From Marinospirillum sp. (lineage in GTDB: Bacteria > Pseudomonadota > Gammaproteobacteria > Pseudomonadales > Halomonadaceae): DNA of 11,862 bases. The position numbers were made by a program, and so were the translations under genes. The stretch is from NCBI GenBank assembly GCA_007119985.1, contig SKOQ01000241.1, positions 1-11,862 on the forward strand. Reading direction: 5' to 3'. Positions 1 through 6,962 of this stretch are shown here, one piece after another (the stretch's first letter is position 1; each line of letters opens with the position of its first letter). The notes under the pieces were generated by a model. The model was not told where the DNA came from. It did not search any database and was given only the letters and a program-made list of their open reading frames with translations.

Positions 1-313
1 GCTCATAAATCCAGGTTGCGATAGGTGCTTCATTCACCTGCTCTGGCTGGTCTTCAAGCAGGGCGTGAAAAGCCACCAAACGGCCTGATACAGGTGCCAA
101 AATCTCAGAGGCTGTTTTGACGGATTCAATCGCGCCGATCAGTTCGCCAGCACGCACTGACGTATCTAAAGCGGGGGCCTCAATAAACACCACGTCTCCA
201 AGGGCTTCCTGAGCAAAATCGCTGATGCCCACCTGCACGCGTGTGGTACTTAAAGGACGCACCCACTGGTGAGTGGCAGAAAATAGCGTGGTTGCGGCAA
301 GAGAGTCTGACAT
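1..313 (-). CDS. gcvH: Glycine cleavage system H-like protein (3' end outside window)
   Basis: Lipoyl carrier protein; the family shuttles the aminomethyl group between the P, T and L proteins of glycine cleavage in the cytoplasm. I translated 104 residues from ATG at 313. The segment SDFAQEALGDVVFIEAP matches the H-protein core, ESVKTASE carries the lipoylated lysine (Lys66), APVSG follows, and VNEAP leads to the conserved Trp. The start has AAGGAA a few bases upstream. The gene runs off the left edge, so roughly the last 20-25 residues of a typical ~130-residue protein are missing from view. After VNEAP it reads IATWIYE, about one residue shorter than the usual P-Y-x-x-G-W loop, so it is a slightly divergent H protein. 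It lies 26 bases after the YcxB-like gene and probably shares its transcript. Whether gcvT or gcvP follow cannot be seen. Confidence 0.9.
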   Translation of the reverse strand, partial: MSDSLAATTLFSATHQWVRPLSTTRVQVGISDFAQEALGDVVFIEAPALDTSVRAGELIGAIESVKTASEILAPVSGRLVAFHALLEDQPEQVNEAPIATWIYE

Positions 314-339
314 AAGTTATTCCTTAGGCTGAGCCGCCA

Positions 340-882
340 TTAAAAATCATCTTTTAATTTCAATTGGTGCTGACTGTGATCCTGATAATCCACCACCTTG
401 CGCTGGAGCAGGGCCGCAAACTCATCGGGATTCACATCTTCAGGAAAGTGGCGTAAAGGCAACCACATGGGGCCAGGGTAGAGCAAAAAGCCTTCTCGCG
501 TGCGCACCACCCGCTTCATTTGTGACCAAGGCCAGGACTGCTCAGCGGCTTGGTTCACTTTCAGCTTCACGCCGGATTCATCCACTTCGTAAGCCAGCTT
601 GACGCCATCAATACCTGAGCGGCGATAGGCGCGCCCCAAGCTCCATGTTAGCAAGGTGCCACGCAGGGTATACCAGCAAAGCACAGCGGCAATCAGCACC
701 AGATCCCAGATTGAAAAACTAAAGCCACGATAGCTCATATTGATCAGAATCAGGCCGAGCACCGTCACCAAAGTCAGCCCCAGCAGCAAGCGCTGACGCT
801 GGCGTCTTGGCCCGACCTCATAATCATATAAGGCTTGGCGAACAAATTGTGGCTCTGACCAAGCATAGTCGATACGCATCAT
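340..882 (-). CDS. YcxB-like family membrane protein
   Basis: Small membrane protein of unknown function, 180 residues. Two adjacent hydrophobic stretches (about residues 31-47 and 57-72) predict a helical hairpin in the inner membrane. The remaining ~90 residues form a soluble C-terminal domain in which SWPWSQMKRVV and GFLLYPGPMWLPLRHFP match the pattern of the YcxB-like C-terminal domain (a W-x-x-I/M core, then Y-P and a W-L-P motif). Two ATG codons are adjacent (882 and 879). The AAAGGAG ribosome site lies 4 bases from the first and 7 from the second, so 879 may be the real start. That ribosome site overlaps the stop region of the upstream sirB2 gene (9-base gap), which suggests translational coupling. 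No catalytic residues are apparent and I do not assign a function. Confidence 0.75.
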   Translation of the reverse strand: MMRIDYAWSEPQFVRQALYDYEVGPRRQRQRLLLGLTLVTVLGLILINMSYRGFSFSIWDLVLIAAVLCWYTLRGTLLTWSLGRAYRRSGIDGVKLAYEVDESGVKLKVNQAAEQSWPWSQMKRVVRTREGFLLYPGPMWLPLRHFPEDVNPDEFAALLQRKVVDYQDHSQHQLKLKDDF

Positions 883-891
883 CCTTCTCCT

Positions 892-1257
892 TTAAAAGGG
901 CAAGGGCGTTTTACTGACGCCCACCCACCCTGCATAAAGCACCAACACCAAGGCAGGCAGCAGCAAAAGCGCCTTTTGACGGCGAATCGCGATGGCCGTG
1001 AGCAGCATATAACCCACCAGCGCGAGCAGCTTGGCCGTCATCCACGCACTATTATAAAAAGGCCACTGCGACAGGTGCGCCGCTAAACCCAAGGCCGAAG
1101 CCAGAATCGTCAGGTCAATCACATGATGAACAATGCGAGCCCAAGTTCGCCCAACCCACTGCATACCGATTAACAGGCCGCCACTGCGTAGCACAAAGAA
1201 CACCAAGGTTAGCCCGACCACCATCAAGTGCAGGTGTTTTAAAGCCATATAGCTCAT
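892..1257 (-). CDS. SirB2 family integral membrane protein
   Basis: A 121-residue, almost entirely hydrophobic protein with four predicted transmembrane helices (about residues 11-31, 40-62, 71-91 and 95-115). The N-terminal YMALKHLHL, the HHVIDLTILASALGLA segment in helix 2 and the W-x-x-AKLLALVGYMLL stretch in helix 3 are typical of the SirB2 family. The family was named for an upstream activator of invasion genes in Salmonella, but most members sit in unrelated contexts and their biochemical role is not established. The start at 1257 has GAGG 8 bases upstream. It is the first gene of a likely sirB2 / YcxB-like / gcvH transcript running leftward. Family confidence is high; function is unknown. 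Confidence 0.85.
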   Translation of the reverse strand: MSYMALKHLHLMVVGLTLVFFVLRSGGLLIGMQWVGRTWARIVHHVIDLTILASALGLAAHLSQWPFYNSAWMTAKLLALVGYMLLTAIAIRRQKALLLLPALVLVLYAGWVGVSKTPLPF

Positions 1258-1317
1258 TGTTTTTCCTCATCAGATTGGATCAAGCCACTCGTGGGCTCTT
1301 TGAACATCACGGCTGGC

Positions 1318-1326
1318 ATTCTAACA
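1318..1326 (-). promoter_or_regulatory. Candidate extended -10 promoter for sirB2 unit
   Basis: On the minus strand TGT-TAGAAT occurs about 60 bases before the sirB2 start. The TG one base before the hexamer fits an extended -10 element. No convincing -35 lies 16-18 bases upstream (best is TTCTGT), which is acceptable for extended -10 promoters. It is the best candidate in the 118-base gap between mutM and sirB2, but it is only a motif match. Confidence 0.3.
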
Positions 1327-1375
1327 GATGCACCTCAGAACAGAAGTCTCTTTGCTCTGAGTGAAGAGCGCAGCA

Positions 1376-2233
1376 TCAGCGCTGGCATTGTGGACAAAAA
1401 ACAGTCCGGCGCTGCGCCTGCACCAACTGCTCTAAATCTGTTCCGCAAACACGGCAAGGTGCACCAGCCCGCCCATAGACCTGCAAGGTTTGCGCGAAAT
1501 AACCTGGCTGACCATCCCCACCGACAAAATCGCGCAAGGTGGTACCACCTTGGGTAATCGCCTTGGCAAGAATGTCTTTGACCTGCTCCACCAAGCGCGC
1601 ACATTCACTCTCACTCAAGCTGCCGGCCGCTCGCCGAGGATCAATACGCGCTTCAAACAGGGCTTCAGTGGCGTAGATATTCCCCACGCCCACCACTCTT
1701 TGCGGACTCATCAACCACACCTTGATCGCCTGACGCTTGGCTCGCGTGGCCTGATACAACCAAGCAGCATTGAACTCAGCGCTTAATGGCTCAGGGCCAA
1801 GATGGGCAAGCGCAGGTTGATCCTGCCAAGCGCCTTGATAGTGAAGGAGCGCACCAAAACGCCGTGGATCATGATAGCGCAGGCGATCTGGATCACCTGG
1901 CTGATGCGGCTGCACCACCAGCTCTAGATGATCGTGTTTCTTCCACTCGGTCTTTGCTTGCACAAGACGCAGGCTCCCTGACATGCCCAGATGCCAAATC
2001 AAGCCTTCAGATGCGTCCTCTGGTGTCTTGGACTCAGCAGCCAACGGCATAATCAGATATTTAGAACGGCGCAGCAGGGGCTGGATGATCAAGCCAGGCA
2101 GCTGCTGACTCAACTCGGGATCAACAGGCCAGCGTAAGCGACCTTGACGTAGGGTAAAAGCCAGAATAGTCCGGCCTTCTAGCCAAGGCGCAATACCAAG
2201 GCGCGTGGTTTCCACTTCGGGCAATTCAGGCAT
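1376..2233 (-). CDS. mutM: Formamidopyrimidine-DNA glycosylase (8-oxoguanine repair)
   Basis: Bifunctional DNA glycosylase/AP lyase that removes 8-oxoguanine and formamidopyrimidines in base excision repair. I start it at ATG 2233, giving 285 residues beginning MPELPEVETTR; after Met removal the N-terminal proline is the Schiff-base nucleophile and Glu the next catalytic residue. An 11-codon upstream extension to 2266 is open but would bury this proline and cannot be correct. Visible landmarks: RRSKYLI with the conserved lysine, HLGMSGSLR, YHDPRRFG, the H2TH signature VGVGNIYATEALFEARIDP, and a C-terminal zinc finger with Cys pairs C-R-V-C and C-P-Q-C. It is slightly longer than the usual ~270 residues because of an insertion before the HLGMSG motif (about AAESKTPEDASEG). 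AAGGAC lies about 9 bases before the start. It sits beyond the rpmBG terminator, so it depends on readthrough or its own promoter. Confidence 0.97.
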   Translation of the reverse strand: MPELPEVETTRLGIAPWLEGRTILAFTLRQGRLRWPVDPELSQQLPGLIIQPLLRRSKYLIMPLAAESKTPEDASEGLIWHLGMSGSLRLVQAKTEWKKHDHLELVVQPHQPGDPDRLRYHDPRRFGALLHYQGAWQDQPALAHLGPEPLSAEFNAAWLYQATRAKRQAIKVWLMSPQRVVGVGNIYATEALFEARIDPRRAAGSLSESECARLVEQVKDILAKAITQGGTTLRDFVGGDGQPGYFAQTLQVYGRAGAPCRVCGTDLEQLVQAQRRTVFCPQCQR

Positions 2234-2266
2234 CGTCTGGGTGTCCTTATCACAAACAGCAGACAC

Positions 2267-2298
2267 AAAAAAACCCGAGCCACGCTGAGCGGTTCGGG
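2267..2298 (-). terminator. Intrinsic terminator of the rpmB-rpmG transcript
   Basis: Read on the minus strand, CCCGAACC and GGCTCGGG pair as an 8-base-pair stem (one G-T pair; arms 2291-2298 and 2274-2281) around a 9-base loop, followed directly by seven T residues (2273-2267). It lies 43 bases after the rpmG stop and 34 bases before mutM, so it ends the ribosomal-protein message ahead of mutM. Confidence 0.88.
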
Positions 2299-2340
2299 CT
2301 AGATTCTACTTGAGCCAACAAGTGCAATGTCGAAGACAAA

Positions 2341-2496
2341 TTACTTGATTTTAGCTTCTTTGTAGACAACGACCTTGCGAGCCACTGGATCATACTTGTT
2401 ACGCTCCAGTTTTTCTGGGGTGTTACGCTTGTTCTTCATCGTCGTATAGAAGTGGCCAGTGCCTGCACTGGAAACCAGCTTAATTTTCTCACGCAT
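2341..2496 (-). CDS. rpmG: 50S ribosomal protein L33
   Basis: Large-subunit ribosomal protein L33, 51 residues. I translated it from ATG 2496 to TAA at 2341. It begins MREKIKLVSSAGTGHFYTT, continues with KNKRNTPEKLERNKYDP and ends in a lysine-rich tail, as in proteobacterial L33. It contains no cysteine, so it is the zinc-independent (C-minus) form. GAGG stands 9 bases before the start. The gene follows rpmB after a 19-base gap, the standard rpmB-rpmG operon. The strong terminator at 2267-2298 follows. Confidence 0.97.
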   Translation of the reverse strand: MREKIKLVSSAGTGHFYTTMKNKRNTPEKLERNKYDPVARKVVVYKEAKIK

Positions 2497-2515
2497 GACT
2501 TTTTTTCCTCAAAAA

Positions 2516-2752
2516 TCAGATTTTTTCGCCGCGCTTAGCGATATCCGCCAGCACCTGCTCAATACCGTGTTTGTCAATGATGCGCAGACCTTTGCTAGAA
2601 ACGCGCAGTTTGACAAAACGCTTTTGAGATTCAACCCAAAAACGGTGTACGTGCAGATTAGGCAAAAAACGACGACGCGTTTTACGCTGTGAGTGGGAAA
2701 CGTTGTTCCCAGTGAGTGGCTTCTTGCCAGTCACTTGACAAACCATGGACAT
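2516..2752 (-). CDS. rpmB: 50S ribosomal protein L28
   Basis: Large-subunit ribosomal protein L28, 78 residues, the normal proteobacterial length. The N-terminus MSMVCQVTGKKPLTGNNVSH, the basic RKTRRRFLPNLHVHRFW and the C-terminal IDKHGIEQVLADI are diagnostic. A single cysteine (Cys5) is seen, so this is also a form without a zinc site. The start at 2752 has GGAGG 6 bases upstream, which favours it over the second ATG two codons in. It is the first gene of the rpmB-rpmG operon, downstream of the promoter at 2807-2835. Confidence 0.97.
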   Translation of the reverse strand: MSMVCQVTGKKPLTGNNVSHSQRKTRRRFLPNLHVHRFWVESQKRFVKLRVSSKGLRIIDKHGIEQVLADIAKRGEKI

Positions 2753-2806
2753 TATAGGCCTCCAGTCGATCTAAGGGCGCAGTGCTGATGAAATAGAAAG
2801 GGCGCC

Positions 2807-2835
2807 TTTATACCAGAAAGGTAGCCTGCCGACAA
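2807..2835 (-). promoter_or_regulatory. Sigma-70-type promoter for rpmB-rpmG
   Basis: On the minus strand TTGTCG (2835-2830) and TATAAA (2812-2807) are separated by exactly 17 bases. Transcription would start near 2800, leaving a leader of about 45-50 bases before the rpmB ATG. This lies in the 117-base gap between radC and rpmB. A second perfect -10 (TATAAT, 2874-2869) overlaps the radC stop codon but has no good -35. Confidence 0.7.
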
Positions 2836-2869
2836 GCTGACAAACCATCCGGGTGAAAAAGCCGCAGTA

Positions 2870-3544
2870 TTATAGCAGACCTCGGGCAGCAAAAGACACA
2901 GGTTCTCCATCACCAATCACAAAATGATCCAAAATACGCACATCCACACTCTGCAAAGCCTGCTTGAGGCGCTGAGTGATTTGTTCATCAGCACGACTGG
3001 GTTCAGCAATACCTGAGGGATGGTTGTGGGCCAGAATCACTGCGGCAGCATTATGTTCTAATACCAGCTTGACGACTTCGCGTGGGTAGACCGAGGCAGC
3101 GTCAACTGTACCACGAAACAGCGCCTCATAGCGAAGGACACGATGCTGATTATCCAATAACAGCAATGCAAAGACCTCATGCGGCAAATCACGCAGCTGC
3201 ATTTTCAAATAACGCGCTGCCGCTTCAGGGCTGGTTAAGGCTTCGCCTCGTAACAGCTCAGCCTCAAGATGGCGTTTGGCCATTTCCAGCACCGCCTGCA
3301 GCTGGGCATATTTGGCCGTCCCTAATCCAGGATAGGCACAAAAATCCTCTTGCGTGGCATTCAGCAAAGGGCGCAAACCACCATAGTGGGCTAGCAGATC
3401 CTGCGCCAAGACAACAGCATTTTTGCCCTTCACCCCGACGCGTAAAAAAATAGCCAACAACTCAGCATCACTTAAACGCGCAGCACCGAGTTGCAGCAGT
3501 TTTTCTCTTGGCCGCTCATCAGCGGGCCAATGGTTAATACCCAT
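2870..3544 (-). CDS. radC: RadC family JAB/MPN-domain protein (UPF0758)
   Basis: A 224-residue protein of the RadC (UPF0758) family. The N-terminal ~95 residues form a helix-hairpin-helix-like region (RPREKLLQLGAARLSDAELLA; YPGLGTAKYAQLQA). The C-terminal half is the metal-binding JAB/MPN fold with the JAMM motif intact: His173-x-His175, Ser183 and Asp186 in HNHPSGIAEPSRAD. Despite the name, a role in recombinational repair is doubtful, because the original E. coli radC mutation was later traced to recG; the biochemical activity of chromosomal RadC is unsettled. The start at 3544 has an excellent AAGGAGG site 5 bases upstream. It diverges from coaBC across a 163-base spacer and is followed by the rpmB promoter region with no clear terminator. 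Confidence 0.95.
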   Translation of the reverse strand: MGINHWPADERPREKLLQLGAARLSDAELLAIFLRVGVKGKNAVVLAQDLLAHYGGLRPLLNATQEDFCAYPGLGTAKYAQLQAVLEMAKRHLEAELLRGEALTSPEAAARYLKMQLRDLPHEVFALLLLDNQHRVLRYEALFRGTVDAASVYPREVVKLVLEHNAAAVILAHNHPSGIAEPSRADEQITQRLKQALQSVDVRILDHFVIGDGEPVSFAARGLL

Positions 3545-3617
3545 AGCAACCTCCTTGTTGATTTTCCTTTCCTCTGAGACAGGACAGGATCACTCTGACC
3601 AGCCACTGGAGCGACCC

Positions 3618-3633
3618 ACCGACACCGACCGAC
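3618..3633. repeat. Short ACCGAC tandem repeat in radC/coaBC spacer
   Basis: Two exact ACCGAC units stand head to tail and run directly into a partial CGAC, in the middle of the 163-base divergent spacer (3545-3707). The rest of the spacer shows no convincing -35/-10 pair for either gene by eye. The repeat could be an operator or chance. Confidence 0.3.
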
Positions 3634-3707
3634 TCAGGTGGATACCTTCTCCGTTTTCGCGGTTCATGGTAAGGTTAGCTTCTTTTTTGCTGGAAGCCTT
3701 TCCTATT

Positions 3708-4976
3708 ATGAATTCACTGGCGCAAGCTCGCATTCTTCTCGGAGTCAGCGGCGGCATCGCTGCTTATAAAACGGCGCTGCTCGCTCGCTTACTCATCAAA
3801 GCAGGCGCAGAGGTTCGGGTGGTGATGACCGCCGGTGCGCAGGCTTTTATCCAGCCGCTGACCTTCCAAGCCTTAACTGGCCATGCTGTGCATACCGAAC
3901 TCTTAGATGCGGAAGCCGAAGCCGGCATGGGCCATATTGAGCTGGCACGCTGGGCGAATCTGGTCCTCTTAGCACCGGCCAGCGCGAACCTGCTCGCGCG
4001 CTTGGCTCAGGGGCAGGCGGATGATCTGCTCACCACCCTGTGCCTTGCCACTGCTGCTCCTGTTTATCTGGCACCAGCGATGAATCAACAGATGTGGGCG
4101 CATCCTGCCACCCAAGCCAACTGCCAGCGTTTGCAGGAGTTTGGCTATCAGCTGATCCCACCCGAGGCAGGTGAACAAGCTTGCGGAGATGTGGGGCTAG
4201 GCCGCCTGCCCGAGCCAGAAGCGCTGCTGGCCGCGCTTGAAGCCGCTTGGTCGCAGCGATCATCGGCTGTTGCACCTCTTGGTGCCGGTTTACGTTTTTT
4301 GATCACCGCCGGACCCACCCAAGAAGCGCTCGATCCTGTGCGTTATCTTTCTAATCATAGTTCCGGCAAAATGGGCTTTGCACTCGCCAGCGCAGCACAG
4401 GCTTTAGGCGCGCAAGTCACCTTAGTGGCTGGCCCTGTGCATCTGCCCACGCCGGCCGGTGTTGAGCGGATCAATGTCCTCAGTGCCAACGAGATGCTGG
4501 CCGCTTGTCAGGCGCATCAAGCACAGAGTGATCTTTTTATTGCTTGCGCTGCCGTGGCGGATTATCGCATGGCGACGCCCGCTGAGCAGAAGATCAAAAA
4601 GACCTCTGCCGAGACGCTGACGCTGGAGCTGATCAAAAACCCTGACATTCTGGCGACCCTCGCGGCAAGCAGCCCACGCCCCTTCTGTATTGGCTTTGCA
4701 GCTGAAACACAGCAGGTACTGGAATATGCGCAGCAGAAGCTAATCCGCAAAAATCTGGATGCCATCGTCGCCAACGATGTCAGCGATTCCAGCATCGGCT
4801 TTGGCAGTGATCAGAATCGTGTGACCTTGCTCTGGCAGGATCAGCAACATCAACTGCAGCAGCAAGACTGGCCTGCCACCCAAAAGGCCACACTCGCGCA
4901 CCAATTAATCGCGCGTCTGATCACGCTCTACCAAGAGCAGCGCTCGATCAGTCCCCCGAAGATAAACACGCCCTAA
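3708..4976 (+). CDS. coaBC: Bifunctional phosphopantothenoylcysteine synthetase/decarboxylase
   Basis: Makes 4'-phosphopantetheine in coenzyme A biosynthesis by joining cysteine to 4'-phosphopantothenate (CoaB) and decarboxylating the product with FMN (CoaC). From ATG 3708 it has 422 residues (E. coli is about 406). CoaC half, residues 1-185: GVSGGIAAYK, active-site His76 in MGHIELARWA, APASAN, PAMNxxMW with Asn125, and Cys159 in ACGDVGLGR. CoaB half, about 195-405: ITAGPTQEALDPVRYLSNHSSGKMG split around Asn216, ACAAVADYR, and the lysine cluster KIKK (295-298). The frame is open to 3423, but that extension runs antisense through radC and has no family similarity. The Shine-Dalgarno is poor: the best match GGAAG is about 12 bases away. 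First gene of the probable coaBC-dut-algC-argB-slmA operon. Confidence 0.97.
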   Translation: MNSLAQARILLGVSGGIAAYKTALLARLLIKAGAEVRVVMTAGAQAFIQPLTFQALTGHAVHTELLDAEAEAGMGHIELARWANLVLLAPASANLLARLAQGQADDLLTTLCLATAAPVYLAPAMNQQMWAHPATQANCQRLQEFGYQLIPPEAGEQACGDVGLGRLPEPEALLAALEAAWSQRSSAVAPLGAGLRFLITAGPTQEALDPVRYLSNHSSGKMGFALASAAQALGAQVTLVAGPVHLPTPAGVERINVLSANEMLAACQAHQAQSDLFIACAAVADYRMATPAEQKIKKTSAETLTLELIKNPDILATLAASSPRPFCIGFAAETQQVLEYAQQKLIRKNLDAIVANDVSDSSIGFGSDQNRVTLLWQDQQHQLQQQDWPATQKATLAHQLIARLITLYQEQRSISPPKINTP

Positions 4977-5022
4977 AAAGGCCCGTCCACTTTTATTGAT
5001 GTTTGCATTGTAAGGAACCCCC

Positions 5023-5475
5023 ATGTCTCATCCCAAAATCGCCGTAAAAGTCCTCGATCCGCGTGTCGGCGACCTGCCCAGCTATGCCACTGCTGGCTCT
5101 GCCGGACTGGATTTACGCGCCCTACTGGACGCGCCTCTTGAACTGGCCCCCGGCGAGACTCATCTGATTAAAACTGGCCTGGCGATCTATCTGGCTGATC
5201 CAGGTTTAGCGGGCATGATTCTGCCGCGCTCTGGTCTGGGGCATAAACACGGCATCGTGCTTGGTAATCTGGTCGGTCTGATCGATTCAGATTACCAAGG
5301 CGAACTGATGATTTCTGTCTGGAACCGTGGCCAGGCTTCTTTTACTATCCAGCCAGGAGAGCGCATTGCCCAATATGTGATCGTGCCGGTGATCCAGGCC
5401 GAGTTTGAACAGGTCAACGACTTTAGCGCGACCGACCGAGGCGCAGGTGGTTTTGGTAGCTCTGGTCGCCACTGA
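5023..5475 (+). CDS. dut: Deoxyuridine 5'-triphosphate nucleotidohydrolase (dUTPase)
   Basis: Hydrolyses dUTP to dUMP and pyrophosphate, keeping uracil out of DNA and feeding dTMP synthesis. It has 150 residues, the usual length of trimeric dUTPases. All five family motifs are present in order: AGSAGLDLRA (24-33), PRSGLGHKHGI (68-78), GLIDSDYQGE (85-94) with catalytic Asp90, PGERIAQ (111-117), and the C-terminal arm RGAGGFGSSG (139-148) that closes over the substrate. ATG 5023 has AAGGA 7 bases upstream. It starts 46 bases after coaBC, the common coaBC-dut linkage. Confidence 0.98.
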   Translation: MSHPKIAVKVLDPRVGDLPSYATAGSAGLDLRALLDAPLELAPGETHLIKTGLAIYLADPGLAGMILPRSGLGHKHGIVLGNLVGLIDSDYQGELMISVWNRGQASFTIQPGERIAQYVIVPVIQAEFEQVNDFSATDRGAGGFGSSGRH

Positions 5476-5537
5476 GCCTGCCACACGCAACCTACTCGCC
5501 GCTTTATCACTTCTTGATTGACTGACAGGATGCACGC

Positions 5538-6917
5538 ATGACTTCTCTCTCTTCTTCTATTTTTCGTGCCTATGATATTCGTGGCGTCGTGAACGACACC
5601 CTGACTGAAGAAGGCGTGCGCCTGATCGGTCAAGCACTGGGCTCAGAGGCCGCCGCCCGTGGCGAATCCACCGTGGTGGTCGCGCGCGATGGCCGCCTCT
5701 CTGGCCCCAACCTGATTCAAGCCCTAAAAGAAGGTCTGCTCGCCAGTGGCCGCGATGTCATTGATATCGGCATGGTCCCCACCCCGGTGCTTTACTTCGC
5801 GACCCATTACCTTGAAGGCACCCGCTCCGGCATTATGCTCACCGGTAGCCACAACCCTTCCAACTACAATGGCCTCAAGTGTGTACTGGCTGGTGATACC
5901 CTATCGGGTGCGGCCATCCGTGATCTCTATCGTCGTATCCAAGAAGAAGATTTCACTACAGGTGAAGGCTTTGAAAAACAAACCTGCATCAAAGCAGCCT
6001 ATACCCAAGCGATTCAAGAGCGCATTCAACTCCAGCGCCCTTTAAAAGTCGTTGTCGATACAGGTAATGGTGTCGCAGGCGAACTCGCCCCACTGATTCT
6101 GCGCCTGTTGGGATGTGAGGTCATCGAGCTTTTTACTGAGATTGATGGCCACTTCCCCAATCATCACCCTGATCCTGGCAAGCCTGAAAACCTGCAAGAT
6201 CTGATTCATAAGGTGAAGGAAGAAGAAGCGGACCTCGGCCTTGGCTTTGATGGTGATGGCGATCGTGTGGGCTTGATCACGCCGCAAGGCACACTGATCT
6301 ATCCCGATCATTTAATGATGGCACTGGCCGAAGATCTGCTCAGTCGGCATCCAGGGGCCAAGATCATCTATGATGTGAAGTGCACTGGCAATCTGGGACG
6401 AGTGATTCAAGCCGCCGGTGGCGAGCCAGAGATGTGGCAAACCGGCCATTCACTGATCAAAGCGCGGATGAAAGAAACCGGTGCGCTGCTGGCCGGTGAA
6501 ATGAGCGGCCATATCTTCTTTAAAGAAAGCTGGTTTGGTTTTGATGATGGCCTGTTTGCTGCCGCACGTTTGGTGCAGATTCTCGCCGCGCAGCAAGACG
6601 ATGCCGACACCTTCTTTGCACGCTATCCTCAGGATCTGAGCACGCCTGAGATCAATGTCACGGTGACAGATGAGACCAAGTTTGATCTGGTTGCGCGCCT
6701 GGCTGCAGAAGGCGATTTTGGCGCAGGCCAACGCACCACGCTGGATGGCATTCGCGTTGACTATGCCGATGGCTGGGGGCTGTGCCGCGCCTCCAATACC
6801 ACGCCGGTGCTGGTCCTGCGCTTTGAGGGCAAAACACCCGAAGCGCTGGCACGCATCAGCCAGTGTTTTCGCACTGCTTTACAAGCACTCGACCCGCAGC
6901 TCACACTCGATTTTTAA
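5538..6917 (+). CDS. algC: Phosphomannomutase/phosphoglucomutase (AlgC type)
   Basis: Interconverts hexose 1- and 6-phosphates, supplying mannose-1-P and glucose-1-P for lipopolysaccharide and exopolysaccharide synthesis. It has 459 residues, close to Pseudomonas AlgC (463). Alpha-D-phosphohexomutase landmarks: IFRAYDIRG (8-16), the phosphoserine loop TGSHNPSNYNGLK with Ser104, the metal loop GFDGDGDR with Asp238, Asp240 and Asp242, the sugar-recognition loop GEMSGH (320-325), and the phosphate-binding loop RASNTTP (418-424). Each of the four domains is represented. The ATG at 5538 has a modest AGGA site, and the gap after dut is 62 bases. The symbol follows AlgC because of gene order and the DGDGDR/GEMSGH signature. 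No alginate genes are in view, so a general envelope-sugar role is the safer inference. Confidence 0.94.
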   Translation: MTSLSSSIFRAYDIRGVVNDTLTEEGVRLIGQALGSEAAARGESTVVVARDGRLSGPNLIQALKEGLLASGRDVIDIGMVPTPVLYFATHYLEGTRSGIMLTGSHNPSNYNGLKCVLAGDTLSGAAIRDLYRRIQEEDFTTGEGFEKQTCIKAAYTQAIQERIQLQRPLKVVVDTGNGVAGELAPLILRLLGCEVIELFTEIDGHFPNHHPDPGKPENLQDLIHKVKEEEADLGLGFDGDGDRVGLITPQGTLIYPDHLMMALAEDLLSRHPGAKIIYDVKCTGNLGRVIQAAGGEPEMWQTGHSLIKARMKETGALLAGEMSGHIFFKESWFGFDDGLFAAARLVQILAAQQDDADTFFARYPQDLSTPEINVTVTDETKFDLVARLAAEGDFGAGQRTTLDGIRVDYADGWGLCRASNTTPVLVLRFEGKTPEALARISQCFRTALQALDPQLTLDF

Positions 6918-6962
6918 TTTAAGCAGCCTGACTAACGCGCAGACGCAACGATGGAGACAAGA

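Noticed and set aside
1334..1361. CTCAGA/TCTGAG inverted repeat after mutM
   Set aside because: The stem is only 6 base pairs with a 16-base loop and no T-run on either strand, so it is not a credible terminator.
1490..2052. Plus-strand open frames opposite mutM
   Set aside because: They are shadows of mutM, with no ribosome sites or recognisable motifs.
2234..2266. 11-codon upstream extension of mutM
   Set aside because: It would move the catalytic N-terminal proline inside the protein; MPELPEVETTR must be the start.
2869..2874. Perfect TATAAT on the minus strand at the radC stop codon as a second rpmB promoter
   Set aside because: No acceptable -35 is present at 16-18 bases and the 2807-2835 pair is much better, so it is only mentioned in that entry.
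3423..3707. 95-codon open extension at the 5' end of coaBC
   Set aside because: It lies antisense to the radC start, has no CoaBC similarity, and the family N-terminus (RILLGVSGGIAAYK) begins just after ATG 3708.
5292..5633. 113-codon minus-strand frame across the dut-algC junction
   Set aside because: It runs antisense to two certain genes and has no coding signature of its own.
6951..6962. Upstream ATG giving argB four extra residues
   Set aside because: The GGAG ribosome site lies within those codons and is correctly spaced for ATG 6963.
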